The position numbers and the translations under genes were made by a program. From assembly GCF_010111755.1 (NCBI RefSeq), contig NC_088955.1, forward strand, positions 643,424 to 707,423: a DNA stretch of 64,000 nucleotides, given 5' to 3'. Position 1 is the first letter of the stretch, and every line of letters begins with the position of its first letter. This stretch comes from Nakaseomyces glabratus (Eukaryota > Ascomycota > Saccharomycetes > Saccharomycetales > Saccharomycetaceae). The notes below the pieces were generated by a model that saw only the letters and a list, made by a program, of their open reading frames with translations, did no database searches and was not told the origin of the DNA. Positions 51,501 to 63,054 of the stretch are shown here, piece after piece.

Positions 51501-54290
51501 TGGGTAAATATATTGAATTTACGGTACATATATACCGAGACAATTTGCTACGCAACGAAATAGAGATATTAGCTTATGTTATTCATTGTGATGTGGTATA
51601 CATACGACCTCACAGTGACTATGCCATAATCCATATATCACTCGTTCAGTTGAAATATTTCAGGTGTTAAGAATAATAATCTGCGTTGTTGTTGACATTG
51701 CCAAGGCAACAAGGTTCTCATCTTGCCAGGTACGCAATTAAAGACTGAAGAATCATTTACATCAATTCATTAATTATTTTATGTCATATTGTTGACTTTA
51801 GAACTAATTGTTGTAGTGGGTAATGATGAATATGTGATGTAAACTCATAGCGGTTCATAAAAGCCTTATCAGAGTACAATATATATCATGAAATTATGGA
51901 AGTTATTAGGATAAGGCAGATAATGCTTCATTAATCTAAAAAAAATGTCAGCACTAAATCAAATTATCAGATATATAAATCCAGGTACATAAGTAGTAAA
52001 TTCGACATATTATAATGGTGATAAAACTTAATAGCTGTAAAAGGGATGGATTATACAAACTGGGTTGGTATGATTTAGTAGGTAAAAGTAATCGGAATGA
52101 TTGCAAAATATGAGTTTTTTTACATTTCAAATATTATTTAGAGTTGCAAACTATATTATTGGAAAAAAAGAGCAAATTCATCATCCTAATTTCTCAAGTA
52201 GTACCTTGAGAAGCTAACTCTTACTTTACTTATGTAACCGTATATAACACAGTAGTTTGTATTATATCCTTCTGGCCTCTCAGCCACTACTGAATAAAGT
52301 TGTATTTTCGGAAGCTCAGTTTAAAATGTCAATAATATATTAGGGATGGAGTACTAATGTCTTCAGAGGCTAATATGCAATTAGGCCATTATTTTATTAA
52401 CTGTATTTGATACTTTTTGGAAATAAACCTGTCGAAATAACCAGGTAGGGGTGGTACAGAAATGAATTTATGCTATTCGAGTGACTCCAATACTCATCTA
52501 AAGCTGACTGTGCAACTTATGAATCAAATGATATAAATATAAAAAATGAATTTATTCAAGAAATGGAAAATTCTGATGACTACAGCAGAAATTTGAATGA
52601 TATCAAGAACAACTTTATCAATATAACATCATATTTGTGTATTTTATTTTAGATAATTGAAAGGAAGATAAAGTCTAGTTGTTTTTTTAATAATGAATTT
52701 TAAAGATTTGTATAGTATTGATCGAATAATATTTCGCAGTTTATGATTTATCATTCAGCCGTGTGGCTATTTCAATATCTGAGTTTTCAGTGGTGGATGT
52801 TTCGTAATATTCAAAATGCAATATCTTATCGTAAAAATATTAACTTAATTTAAAGTGCTTGATCATTTACCATATGACTATATAGAGGTAAGAAATTATA
52901 TTAAATTTGTTTGAATTAGGCTTGTAAACCTACTGGTAGCAACTAAATAAGAACACCAGGCTTGTTTGTATAACTAAGTGATCTCAATACTAAATAGCAC
53001 CAACAAAACATTCTAATAGTATTGTATCTTCAATAGTTCTGGTTTGGTTTATTATTTGAGAAATATGTACCATTAAGTCTATTTAATCGATCACAAACAC
53101 ACATCATTAAAAGGAAAGGTGTTATTTCTTGGACAGTTACTAGGTTAAAGTTACCTTCCAATGTAACAATACTTTCAAGAAGTATACTGATATTGAAATT
53201 ACATGTGTGTTTTTTATGCAGCTGGTATAACATGAACAGCAACTCTTATTTAGTTTTTAACTCAAGGTTACTTAAACTTAGTAGATTATAGTAAATATTA
53301 TTATGCTAACTAAAGAAATCAAAATGTTCAGCTTGGTCAAACAAATAATACATAATTAAACTGAATTCCGATAATGAATTATTCTATAGTATATAAAGTA
53401 GCTTTGTCTTTCGTAGTCTTTTTAATATTAATATATTAACTGAAAATGTTGTTACCCAATTTCTTAGGCAATATTTTGATACTGCCATATCGGCGAATAC
53501 TATATTTTTAATCCATGCAGAAAAATTGTATTTTCAAGCACCAAATTTTCGAATGATTGGGATATATTTTAATAATACAAACGAGTTAACACATGTATAA
53601 ATTATTTGTGGCTCATATATTTTACAGTCTTTTATTATATTCTAATTTTGCATATCTCTATGAAACATTAATTTTATTTCCTTGATATTACTCGTTTTGG
53701 AAGTACTTCCTGCCAACTGATTTATAGTGTTGACTGATTAGATACGAAAAAAAAAATAATTGAATTTTCATTTCATTCTTCTGATTTTAAAGGAAGATGT
53801 ACCCTAAAAGCAAATTGAAATTATTTGAATAAGAATTGAAAGGAATTGTATCTATAGTACGTGCTTGCTGTATAAATTGTCAAAAAGAACACAAGTTTCA
53901 CAATAATCAACTATTAGTTTCACCAAATATCGGCATTGGATTGACTGTTTAACACATTGCTCTTGCATTATTAAAAATATGAACTAGATACATTATAGAA
54001 GAGTGAAAAGAAACAAACCTTACTTCTGATCGACTATTAAATAACATCAACGAACTAAAAAGTACGGATTTATAATCCATTAGAAAACTTATAATATATG
54101 GGGCCTAAGTAATTGTTTGAAATGGTATTTCTTAAGCGGAACGAACTCAAAAAGAAGTTGGGTATGGTATGGAAAGCCATGAAAATCAAGTGAAATGCCT
54201 AAAGAAAGGGTATAAGATAAAAAACGAACAAAAATTGTTAATCAATGAATAAAGAGAAACAATATCATAATAGAAATTAAGGGAACAGAA
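48514..54290. other. 5.8-kb gene-free spacer between EPA2 and EPA3
   Basis: This holds the EPA2 promoter, on the left, and the EPA3 3' region. It is AT-rich throughout. The longest frames are about 70 codons and none has family likeness. A small perfect hairpin, CTACAAT-GAATT-ATTGTAG, lies at 50336-50354. No tRNA, transposon or LTR ends were seen. Confidence 0.65.
48626..48636 (-). promoter_or_regulatory. EPA2: TATA box of EPA2
   Basis: The minus strand reads TATATATAAAA, 113 bases before the chosen ATG (48513) and only 47 before the outer ATG (48579). The distance favours the inner start. Confidence 0.6.
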
Positions 54291-57218
54291 TTAAATCAGA
54301 AAAAAAGTGCACAAAACCAATATTAATAGTTTAGCAGGAGCTACTTCAATGGGCTTCGAAGCTTTACCCTTGTACTCTGAAAAATTAGGGATATTAAAGA
54401 CAGAACTAGAGGAAATTGGAAAAGTTGTCTTGCTTGGAGATGGTGTGTTGCCGTTGTTGCCGGAACCACCGCCGTTTGGAGATGGTGTGTTGCCGTTGTT
54501 GCCAGAACCACCGCCGTTTGGAGATGGTGTGTTGCCGTTGTTGCCGGAACCACCGCCGTTTGGAGATGGTGTGTTGCCGTTGTTGCCAGAACCACCGCCG
54601 TTTGGAGATGGTGTGTTGCCGTTGTTGCCAGAACCACCGCCGTTTGGAGATGGTGTGTTGCCGTTGTTGCCAGAACCACCGCCGTTTGGAGATGGTGTGT
54701 TGCCGTTGTTGCCAGAACCACCGCCGTTTGGAGATGGTGTGTTGCCGTTGTTGCCGGAACCACCGCCGTTTGGAGATGGTGTGTTGCCGTTGTTGCCAGA
54801 ACCACCGCCGTTTGGAGATGGTGTGTTGCCGTTGTTGCCAGAACCACCGCCGTTTGGAGATGGTGGCCTAATAGTGGTAGTAATGGTTGATATTATTCCA
54901 TTTGTGAAAGTAACCGTTCTTGTCGAGACTGAAGGTGTGATCGCTATATTACCAACTGGTGGGACACTGGAAGTACCAACATTGCCGTTGTTACTGGGCT
55001 TGCTGCCAGTCAGGGTGATGGTGGTGGTGCCTGTGCGGGTGTGGCCGTCGGAGTCGGTGGATGGGAAGAAGGAGACGATGTCTGTTTCTGTGGTGGTGCT
55101 CTTGGAGACGGTTGTGGTGTATGGTGGAGGCAGTGAGAAGGAGTCGGTGTTGCTGTTTGAACTACCGCCATTTGGAGAAGGTGGGGTTACAGTAACTGTA
55201 ACAGTTGTGGTGCTACCGTTGGATAAAGTAACCATTCTTGTTGAAATTGAAGGACTGACAATGCTAGGAGATGGGTTCACAGAAGATGGGTTGACGGAAG
55301 ATGGGTTCACAGAAGATGGGTTGTGTGATGGGTCAGCTGGAGAAGGATCAGCCGGCTTGCTTGAAGGGTTGACAGAGGATGGGTTCACAGAAGATGGGTT
55401 GTGTGATGGGTCAGCTGGAGAAGGATCAACTGGCTTGCTTGAAGGGTTGACAGAGGATGGGTTCACAGAAGATGGGTTGTGTGATGGGTCAGCTGGAGAA
55501 GGATCAACTGGCTTGCTTGAAGGGTTGACAGAGGATGGGTTCACAGAAGATGGGTTGACGGATGATGGGATCACAGAAGATGGGTTAACGGATGATGGGT
55601 TGACTGAGGATGGGTTAACGGAAGATGGGTTGTGTGATGGATCAGCTGGAGAAGGATCAGCCGGCTTGCTTGAAGGGTTGACAGAGGATGGGTTCACAGA
55701 AGATGGGTTGACTGAGGATGGGTTAACGGAAGATGGGTTGTGTGATGGGTCAGCTGGAGAAGGATCAGCCGGCTTGCTTGATGGGTTGACGGAAGATGGG
55801 TTCACAGAAGATGGGTTCACAGAAGATGGGTTGTGTGATGGGTCAGCTGGAGAAGGATCAGCCGGCTTGCTTGAAGGGTTGACAGAGGATGGGTTCACAG
55901 AAGATGGGTTCACAGAAGATGGGTTGTGTGATGGGTCAGCTGGAGAAGGATCAGCCGGCTTGCTTGATGGGTTGACGGAAGATGGGTTCACAGAAGATGG
56001 GTTGTGTGATGGGTCAGCTGGAGAAGGATCAACTGGCTTGCTTGAAGGGTTGACAGAGGATGGGTTCACAGAAGATGGGTTGACGGATGATGGGTTAACG
56101 GAAGATGGGTTGTGTGATGGGTCAGCTGGAGAAGGATCAGCCGGCTTGCTTGAAGGGTTGACGGAAGATGGGTTAACAGAAGATGGGTTGACAGAGGATG
56201 GGTTGTGTGAGGGGTCTTCAGGTTTTGGGTCCTCGGGTTTTGGATAGTAGCATGTATTTTTCAATGGATCTAGAAATCCTCCTTGGCAACTAGGTGTTTG
56301 GGACTGACTTTTGCTACAAGGTGTTGCAATGTAGTATATGGTGCTGGTGACAGGAACAACATTTTCAGCCGGCTTAGTAGTAATAAAATTTGTGCTGTAT
56401 GTCGTTGTCGAATCAATACTCCTGCATGTAGTATCGTAGCCAATATGAGCAGGACAAGTATCAGGTTGATCAGGAACAGAATACAAATAACCTGAAAAGT
56501 CACTAATTTGATCAGTAGCACCGTTGACACTAAAAGAAAGATCTAAGGATGAGTCCTTACCAATATTGTTAAAAAACATCCGAATTGGATAATAGAGATC
56601 CTTTTCCAAAAATAGACTTACTTTATTTTTGGAACTATCAACATGCCAAATATCGTAAGCAACGTATTCTCCTAGTTTAGTTTTGCTATCTTCCCTCTTG
56701 CAACAATCAAAGGCGTTACCTGCACCAAAATTAATGTACAACAGATCATCAGCATTAACAAAAAAAGTGTGTAGACCAGTTGTTTGAGCCTTGAAGTAAC
56801 CATACAAAATCATAGTAAAGTTAGAAACTGTCAATGGTTCATTGTAATTGTAGCCTGCTGGCAAATTTCCATATTTGACCATACAAGCTTTCTCAACGCT
56901 ATATTTGTAGTTCAAATTGCCAGTTACTCCAGTTGATTTACCTACCATTTTTCTCTTTAGGTAGCCAGTACGAGGATATTCAGGGTCAACATAAGAAGCA
57001 TCATAACAGTTGGGAGGAGTACCACTGACAATAGGGTAAGAGTAAAGTTCCATTGTCAAACCAGGAATGATTGCAACATCCTGAGGAGAACATCCAATAG
57101 GATAACCAAATGGGTTCTGGGAACTTAATTCTCGCTTTTCAAATAATGAAAAGCCAAGATCATTGGCATGTGCCAATTGTACAATCAATAGACAACATAC
57201 GATAATCCAGTTGAACAT
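54291..57218 (-). CDS. EPA3: EPA3, PA14-domain epithelial adhesin
   Basis: From the ATG at 57216-57218 this is 975 residues; the frame runs 12 codons further but begins only with TTG. A signal peptide (MFNWIIVCCLLIVQLAHA) is followed by a Kex2-like KR at 28-29. The PA14 domain (about 35-265) keeps D157-D158 (NADDLLYINFGAGNAFDCC). CBL2 is unusual, N218-I219-G220-K221-D222, where EPA1 and EPA2 have Arg at the first loop position. The stalk begins KPEDPKPEDPSHNPS. SVNPSS arrays, a single 56-residue TTT repeat and ten NGGGSGNNGNTPSP repeats follow. The C terminus PIEVAPAKLLILVLCTFFLI is a GPI signal. It is the adhesin closest to the telomere, about 5.8 kb from it, and is transcribed away from it. 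In spacing and order it matches EPA3. Confidence 0.92.
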   Translation of the reverse strand: MFNWIIVCCLLIVQLAHANDLGFSLFEKRELSSQNPFGYPIGCSPQDVAIIPGLTMELYSYPIVSGTPPNCYDASYVDPEYPRTGYLKRKMVGKSTGVTGNLNYKYSVEKACMVKYGNLPAGYNYNEPLTVSNFTMILYGYFKAQTTGLHTFFVNADDLLYINFGAGNAFDCCKREDSKTKLGEYVAYDIWHVDSSKNKVSLFLEKDLYYPIRMFFNNIGKDSSLDLSFSVNGATDQISDFSGYLYSVPDQPDTCPAHIGYDTTCRSIDSTTTYSTNFITTKPAENVVPVTSTIYYIATPCSKSQSQTPSCQGGFLDPLKNTCYYPKPEDPKPEDPSHNPSSVNPSSVNPSSVNPSSKPADPSPADPSHNPSSVNPSSVNPSSVNPSSVNPSSKPVDPSPADPSHNPSSVNPSSVNPSSKPADPSPADPSHNPSSVNPSSVNPSSVNPSSKPADPSPADPSHNPSSVNPSSVNPSSVNPSSKPADPSPADPSHNPSSVNPSSVNPSSVNPSSVNPSSKPADPSPADPSHNPSSVNPSSVNPSSVNPSSVIPSSVNPSSVNPSSVNPSSKPVDPSPADPSHNPSSVNPSSVNPSSKPVDPSPADPSHNPSSVNPSSVNPSSKPADPSPADPSHNPSSVNPSSVNPSSVNPSPSIVSPSISTRMVTLSNGSTTTVTVTVTPPSPNGGSSNSNTDSFSLPPPYTTTVSKSTTTETDIVSFFPSTDSDGHTRTGTTTITLTGSKPSNNGNVGTSSVPPVGNIAITPSVSTRTVTFTNGIISTITTTIRPPSPNGGGSGNNGNTPSPNGGGSGNNGNTPSPNGGGSGNNGNTPSPNGGGSGNNGNTPSPNGGGSGNNGNTPSPNGGGSGNNGNTPSPNGGGSGNNGNTPSPNGGGSGNNGNTPSPNGGGSGNNGNTPSPNGGGSGNNGNTPSPSKTTFPISSSSVFNIPNFSEYKGKASKPIEVAPAKLLILVLCTFFLI
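54432..54866 (-). repeat. EPA3: 42-bp repeats in EPA3, 10 copies
   Basis: The same NGGGSGNNGNTPSP unit as in EPA2, here ten copies with only the silent A/G alternation of the second Gly or Ser codon (CCAGAACC versus CCGGAACC). The array is more uniform than in EPA2. Confidence 0.95.
55267..56212 (-). repeat. EPA3: SVNPSS / KPADPSPADPSHNPS array in EPA3
   Basis: The same compound array as in EPA2 but about 450 bases shorter. It includes the rare SVIPSS variant unit flanked by the same neighbours as in EPA2 (GATGATGGGATCACAGAAGA at about 55560). Confidence 0.93.
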
Positions 57219-57292
57219 ATTGATTTTTTTTCTTTTGTAACTTTTTCTGATCAATTTAATTCGATTATGATGGTTATTCTGATTTATTTGTC

Positions 57293-57299
57293 TTTTATA
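57293..57299 (-). promoter_or_regulatory. EPA3: TATA box of EPA3
   Basis: The minus strand reads TATAAAA, 75 bases before the EPA3 ATG at 57218. It is AT-rich sequence, so moderate confidence only. Confidence 0.5.
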
Positions 57300-60200
57300 T
57301 TGTCTTCTATTATCTAATGTAAAAATGGAAGAGATATCTGATCAAAGTCTTCAAATTTGTTTATCCTTTTATACCTATAATTTTCAACATTTTGGATAGA
57401 ACTATACTGCTCAAAAATGTGTTTAGTCAGAAATTTGTGAAAACATAATCGAGGATTTACCTAAACTAGAATTTAAACGTAATACTTTGATAATTTGAAG
57501 CAGATCGATCATAGTTCTCGAAATAATTTTCGAAATGTTCACAATCACAACTTCCCAAAAGACAATTACCAAATTGTTCATAGAATATTTTGAAAATTAA
57601 TAATTTTTTAGGAGTGTCAGTGAAATTTAGCACGATTTACTGATCAATGTGAACATTGTAAAATTTAATCGAAATGTTAGTATTTGCATACAGCAAAATA
57701 GATAATGAAAATAGTTATGAATCAAGTTATTGTTCTTTTTTGGAGTTGAATGTCAGATAATCATTATAATATGCTAAGTAATTCCAAGTAATTATGATGT
57801 CACCTATAATTAACTTACTATCATGCTCACTGCTGTAGCAAATAACAGTTGATTTTCTTTTGTTAGAAAAGTTAATCCATGCCAACTGTTTTCTTCGCAG
57901 ATCATTAAAGGCAAGGAAATTCAAAACTGTTCAAAAATATATTTTGAGAATAGGTTGAAATATGAAAAATATAAGGATTTGCAAGTGGAAATACTATACA
58001 TTTATTTCGATATCATCCATTTCGATTACATTACCGAATTTGTTTACTATGAACTAAATCACCTCTTCTCAATACTCCTTATTTCCATTGATTTTGTCAG
58101 AGCATTCAAAAATTGTTTCATGGCACTAGAAGATAGTTTGACTGTTTTGCGATAACACCGGTATTGCGAAAAGAAAGAAAAATCAATGATAGAATTTTAA
58201 ACTGTAACAAAACTTGCACATTACAATTTTGACATAGTTATTCATAGCATATTGACCAGCATTGAGAAATTGAAAACCATAGTTGTCACCATAAGCATAT
58301 TGGAGAACCAAAATTCATACTAATTATTTGACTCTCTAAAACCTCCCTATTACTAAGAGAAGTCTGCATCACACAACCGGAAATATAGATAGATCCCTGA
58401 ATTACTCAACATGTGTAGAGGAGAAAAAGTAAATATTTAGAAAGAAAATCTGGTATTACGGCAAAGTTACTAATTCCAGGAGGGTTAATTCAATTTCAGT
58501 CTCTCTCATTTCTTCTATTCAAAGACAATTATCTCTCTTTGTTGTTAGAATAGGTTTGTGTTGCAGCAAGAACCATGTTGCCTAACAAGGAACAGAATAG
58601 ATTACTGAAATATTCTGGAAAGTTATCAAAAATATACATTTCTCCCCAATTTCTGTTAGCTAGCCCTGAGAAAATAAGAAAAACAACTTTTACCCAAGTA
58701 ATTTTTGATAAGGGGGTGCCTGGATGACAAAATACACCCCTTAAGAGAAGGCAAAAAACAAACCCCTTAATATCACTTTCAACGTATAGAGCTGGTTTGC
58801 TCTCCATGTCTTTTTAAGACAGCTTTCCTCTCAAGAGGGTGCAGAGCAATATTATGTTTTTTCTTTCTTTTTCTTCCCCTCTTATAATGAAAATTTCTCC
58901 TCACAGGTGTGAGAAACTAGAGAGTAAACGGCTGTATTACAAATGTGAGCCAAGAAAAACCAAGAAGGGGTTAACTAACCGTTTCTTGGTAAATAAAAAG
59001 AAATGTAGCCGTTTCATATACTTGACACTTGTAACAGATATTGGTTGGTGTTTTGCCTCGGTAATATAACGGCTGAAAGAACCCTCAACCAATTCTTGAT
59101 ACAGTATCCTTATATTAGAGAAACTACAGCACTTCAGTAATTCAAGGTAGAATCTGGTAATTATTGTCCTTTGTTACCAGTTTATTACATAAAGTGGTAA
59201 GATTTCGGTATTAATCCTTTACGTCATTATTGCTTTTTTTAATTTGGTACGTACGTACATTATTAACTACCGGGGTCCTATGAACTAGCACATGTAAAAC
59301 ATCCAACAAGTCTTTTACCGTATATGTTATCATGTAGAGGGCTGCCTTGTCAACCGATCTCCGATAATTTTTTAGAACAGCTAGGTTCTAGACCCAAATA
59401 TACACAGCATTAGCCCATTAATTAATTGTAATAACTTGTTTCATTTCAAAATAAAATCAAAGTGAACTTATTGCGTACAAAAAAGAATATATGTGACTCT
59501 TACATTTTCAAGGTGTATTTAAAAATCTGATAGTTTTTTTTAAGTAAAATACACGACTAATACATGACCAAGTAGTAATTTAAAAGATAATATAAAGCTT
59601 GTTAGAATCTAGAATACTTTACTAATATGTGATGTATGTCATTTACTTAGGGGTCCATACAGTGTGATTCCATTACGTAGTGATATTCAGTACCACTAGA
59701 GGGTCATAATGTTTATGAAGTGTTTAAATGGTTCATTTCAATTTTATTGGAATACACTTTTAAAAGTAGTGAGATAATCTATTAATTTGTATCACTGCAC
59801 AAAGTAACCACTTTTAAGATGCGATATATTATTCTGGGTCCTTGGAATATATCTCATGAAAAAAGTACTCTTGCAAAGACTAACTAATGATATCTGATAT
59901 TTCTCTCATTACAGTGTTCAGACAACTCAAGTTATCATGTAGTATCATTACAGAATAAAATATTCAAGGAGAAGAAAAGTGTACCTGCTCTACTATAAGT
60001 AAGGTATAACTAAAAGGTGGTTAAAAATAATTAAAAAACGGAAGGGATTGAAAACATAGACTGTAATCAATCTTGTGGAACGTTTCAAACTTTTTTGCTT
60101 AAGTTAATAAATATTTCTTGCTTTATGTTAATAGTAGGTTTCTCAGGATCGTTTTTAATCTAGAGCGAACGATACCTTATTTGAATCGAAGATGAAAGAC

Positions 60201-62175
60201 CTTTTTCGTGAACATTTTTATTATTAACAAAATGCGCTAACAAATAGAAAATTAAGTTTTTCATTTTCAGTTTGGCATTTATTACACGAAAAAAAAGTTT
60301 TTAATATTTAATCTTTTTCATTGGAAAACATAAAGATGACGTCATATAACAGACTTACATCCTCACATAGGTAATATTGAATTTTTTTTGTAATTTTTTT
60401 GCTTTCATACCAAATCATAAAAAATTTATTTTTCTAAGTGACGGTGATAAAAAATTTCATTTTCTAGAAATGATGGGAACTGTGAGTAATTTTACAAGAC
60501 TTAGATGTTTTCTTGTTTATTGTTTCACTAAACTAATCTGCTTGTCTTCTAAAACACAACAAATTACTTCTCAATTTCCTTCCCAAAGTGGAAGAAAATT
60601 ATTAAACTTTCGAAAGGTAAGCATCAATGATTTTAGAGAATATTGTCCATAGAAATCTCTCTCACAGATATGGCTACATGCAACTATAAAGCCTGCTATA
60701 TTTTCGAGTAAAAAACACTAAGAAACACTAGTACTGGCTATCATTACACTATTAAAGTATTATCAATGGAGAAATTATTGAGTATCGAACACTTACTGTT
60801 CAAATAATTAAATCATAACAATATAAAATAGGAACAATTAATTAATCCATAATCAGGTAAACCATTGCTCATTATCATATACCTTTATAGTTGTTTTCAC
60901 ATTATATGCATTAGTTTATTATTCTAACAAATACATTTAGTTCAACTTTAGTCTTTAGAAATCTATAGAAAAACGAAATTTTGAAATGTAAAGTTAATAT
61001 TTTGTTTGTTTTTCTATCTTAAAGAAAAAAAGTAATCCAGACCTATAAGATCACGAAATAGAAATTTAGAGTATATGAACTCCACGTGTAAATAACGTGA
61101 TTAGGGACTTCATTTTGCATTTCAAAATTCAAACTATTTAATATGGTTTCCGAATATAATCCTATGATTACAATATTTCATGATTAATGTGATTAATCTA
61201 TGATAAACACACTTCACAAACTCCAGTAAAATGAAACGAACATATCTTGATATATGAGAAATGAAGTGAATTAAAAACAAGACCTGCAGTTATTATTTTC
61301 CTCATAAGCGAAAGATACTAACTATAAGATAGCTCAGAATTACTATGTCTAGAACGCATCCTCATTGTCGAAAATGGAATAAAAGGGCTACTAAATTGCT
61401 TAACTATGAGAAATACATGATAGTTAATATACATCATTTCTCTTTTTAATAAAAATGCAAAGAAAGACTTTTTGTATTCTCATTTAGAAAACATGAACTA
61501 GAACTCTTATACAATTGCAATTATTCATAAAACTACATCACTCATGACAGGCTGGAAATGACATCATCTCAAAATATTTGTGCACAAGAACTCCAATTCA
61601 GGTCTTGGATGTAATAATGAATTAAGGAATGGCCTGGGTATTACTGAATTTTAATCACAATATTTAATTGCTACTAAAAACAGGTTTTCATTACTTTTAA
61701 ATCAAAATGATAGTTAATTTGAGATAGCTATTTAAAAAATGAAGGACACATTTCATTATGGGTAAGTTTGAAGAAGTTACTTATTTTAATAGTATATAAT
61801 ATCTTTGAAAGGTATCTTTCAAATTGATTTTTTTGAGCGAAACTTGAAGGTATTATTTACAATTTTTGTGACAGTTTGATAGTATTTTCTTTTTTGAAGT
61901 AGTAATTGTTATCTTTCATTTGATTTTAAAATAACATAACTTTGAAATTGTTGGAGTTAATAATTTCAACTGATTTATTCAAAGATTACACAACTAAGCG
62001 ATATTGGAGATTCAATTAATTTCTTATTCATGAACAATACTATTATTTAATACCCCTTGTTGAGATCTCAACTTGATCAGTTAAAGTGTTATCATATTGT
62101 ACGAACACTAAATGTTTTTCCGAGAAGGAAACAAATGCCGTGGACAAGTTCATTTTTTTCGTTTAAGATTTTCTC

Positions 62176-62291
62176 GTTTAGGGGAGGTTTTTCTTGGGAA
62201 GGATTTTCCTGGGAAGGATTTTCTTGGGAAGGATTTTCTTGGGAAGGATTTTCCTGGGAAGGATTTTCTTGGGAAGGATTTTCCTGGGAAG
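62176..62291. repeat. 15-bp minisatellite near the telomere, 6 full copies plus partial ones
   Basis: The unit TTCTTGGGAAGGATT starts at 62191, 62206, 62221, 62236, 62251 and 62266. A partial copy lies at 62281 and a diverged one before 62191. The fourth base alternates in the order T, C, T, T, C, T, C, suggesting duplication of a 45-bp block. Two forward frames are open through it (Ser-Trp-Glu-Gly-Phe; Gly-Lys-Asp-Phe), without an ATG in a gene-like setting. Confidence 0.92.
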
Positions 62292-62427
62292 GGTTACTAA
62301 ACCCTCAACATAAGATTAATATTTCTTGTTGAAATTTACACCAATATCATCAGATAGTACTTATATCAACTATAGTTGAAAGGGAATGGCTAAAACAAAA
62401 ACTCACCCCACAGACATCCATTTCACA

Positions 62428-62496
62428 AAATGTGTATTATACATTGCACGAAATATGTATAATACATTGCACGAAATATGTATAATACATTGCACG
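62428..62496. repeat. 23-bp tandem repeat, 3 copies, each with a palindrome
   Basis: Three abutting units, 62428-62450, 62451-62473 and 62474-62496. The last two are identical and read AAATATGTATAATACATTGCACG. Each contains ATGTAT-A-ATACAT, a perfect inverted repeat around one base (the first copy has one change). They lie about 560 bases from the telomere. Confidence 0.92.
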
Positions 62497-63054
62497 TGAG
62501 ATCTATCTGATAGCAATAGATATCAAGTATTTTTATTCACATTACTGAAACAAATAATAAGAATACCAATCCCCATTCATCTCTAATCAAGGTTTCTAAT
62601 ATTAGCAAAAATAATAGAAGAAGAACGAAATGTACAATGTACTTTTCAATAAAAATTCAATGGCATCATTGCCTGAAGTTAAATCGATTATATGGCAAAT
62701 TACGGTCAAATTCCTACAAGAGATAAATTCTGACATCCCATAGCAATAGTTTCGGTAAAAATATTTATCCGTTCCACATAGAAAAACGCAAATATCATTA
62801 TTCAAAAAATAATATAGGATGTTATCAAAATGGCATTCACCTCTTAGATCTGACATTACAACAATAACTTAAATACTGTTTCGAATTCCATAAAAAGGAT
62901 GATGACCAAAAACAAATTAGTAAGTCTAAAAAGTCAAAAAATAAATAATTATACTAAGAAAGATAAACTATATCAATGATGAAACTTCTGAACAGACTAC
63001 GAGATATTATCTGAAAAGAAAAAAGTAAACTAACATAAATATAACTCTAATAAC

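Larger units (their letters stand above)
57219..63054. other. 5.8-kb subtelomeric spacer between EPA3 and the telomere
   Basis: This holds the EPA3 promoter, then AT-rich sequence with two small tandem repeats (listed separately). ATG frames of 92 codons (58529-58807, minus) and 84 codons (62602-62856, minus) exist but show no family features. No Y'-like helicase or other repeated subtelomeric gene is present. From recall, a protosilencer for the EPA genes (Sil2126) lies in this interval; its limits are not evident from sequence. Confidence 0.6.

Noticed and set aside
54307..56247. 646-codon plus-strand frame opposite EPA3
   Set aside because: It is an antisense reading of repeats with lengths in multiples of three; the minus-strand frame has a signal peptide, PA14 domain and GPI tail.
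62057..62332. 91-codon frame with Ser-Trp-Glu-Gly-Phe repeats
   Set aside because: The start is TTG, and two frames are open through the same minisatellite, as expected of a 15-bp DNA repeat without coding function.
62404..62413. CACCCCACAG, similar to telomere C-strand
   Set aside because: Only about nine bases match the repeat and it is in the reverse orientation; this is compatible with chance and too short for a telomerase template or an internal telomere.
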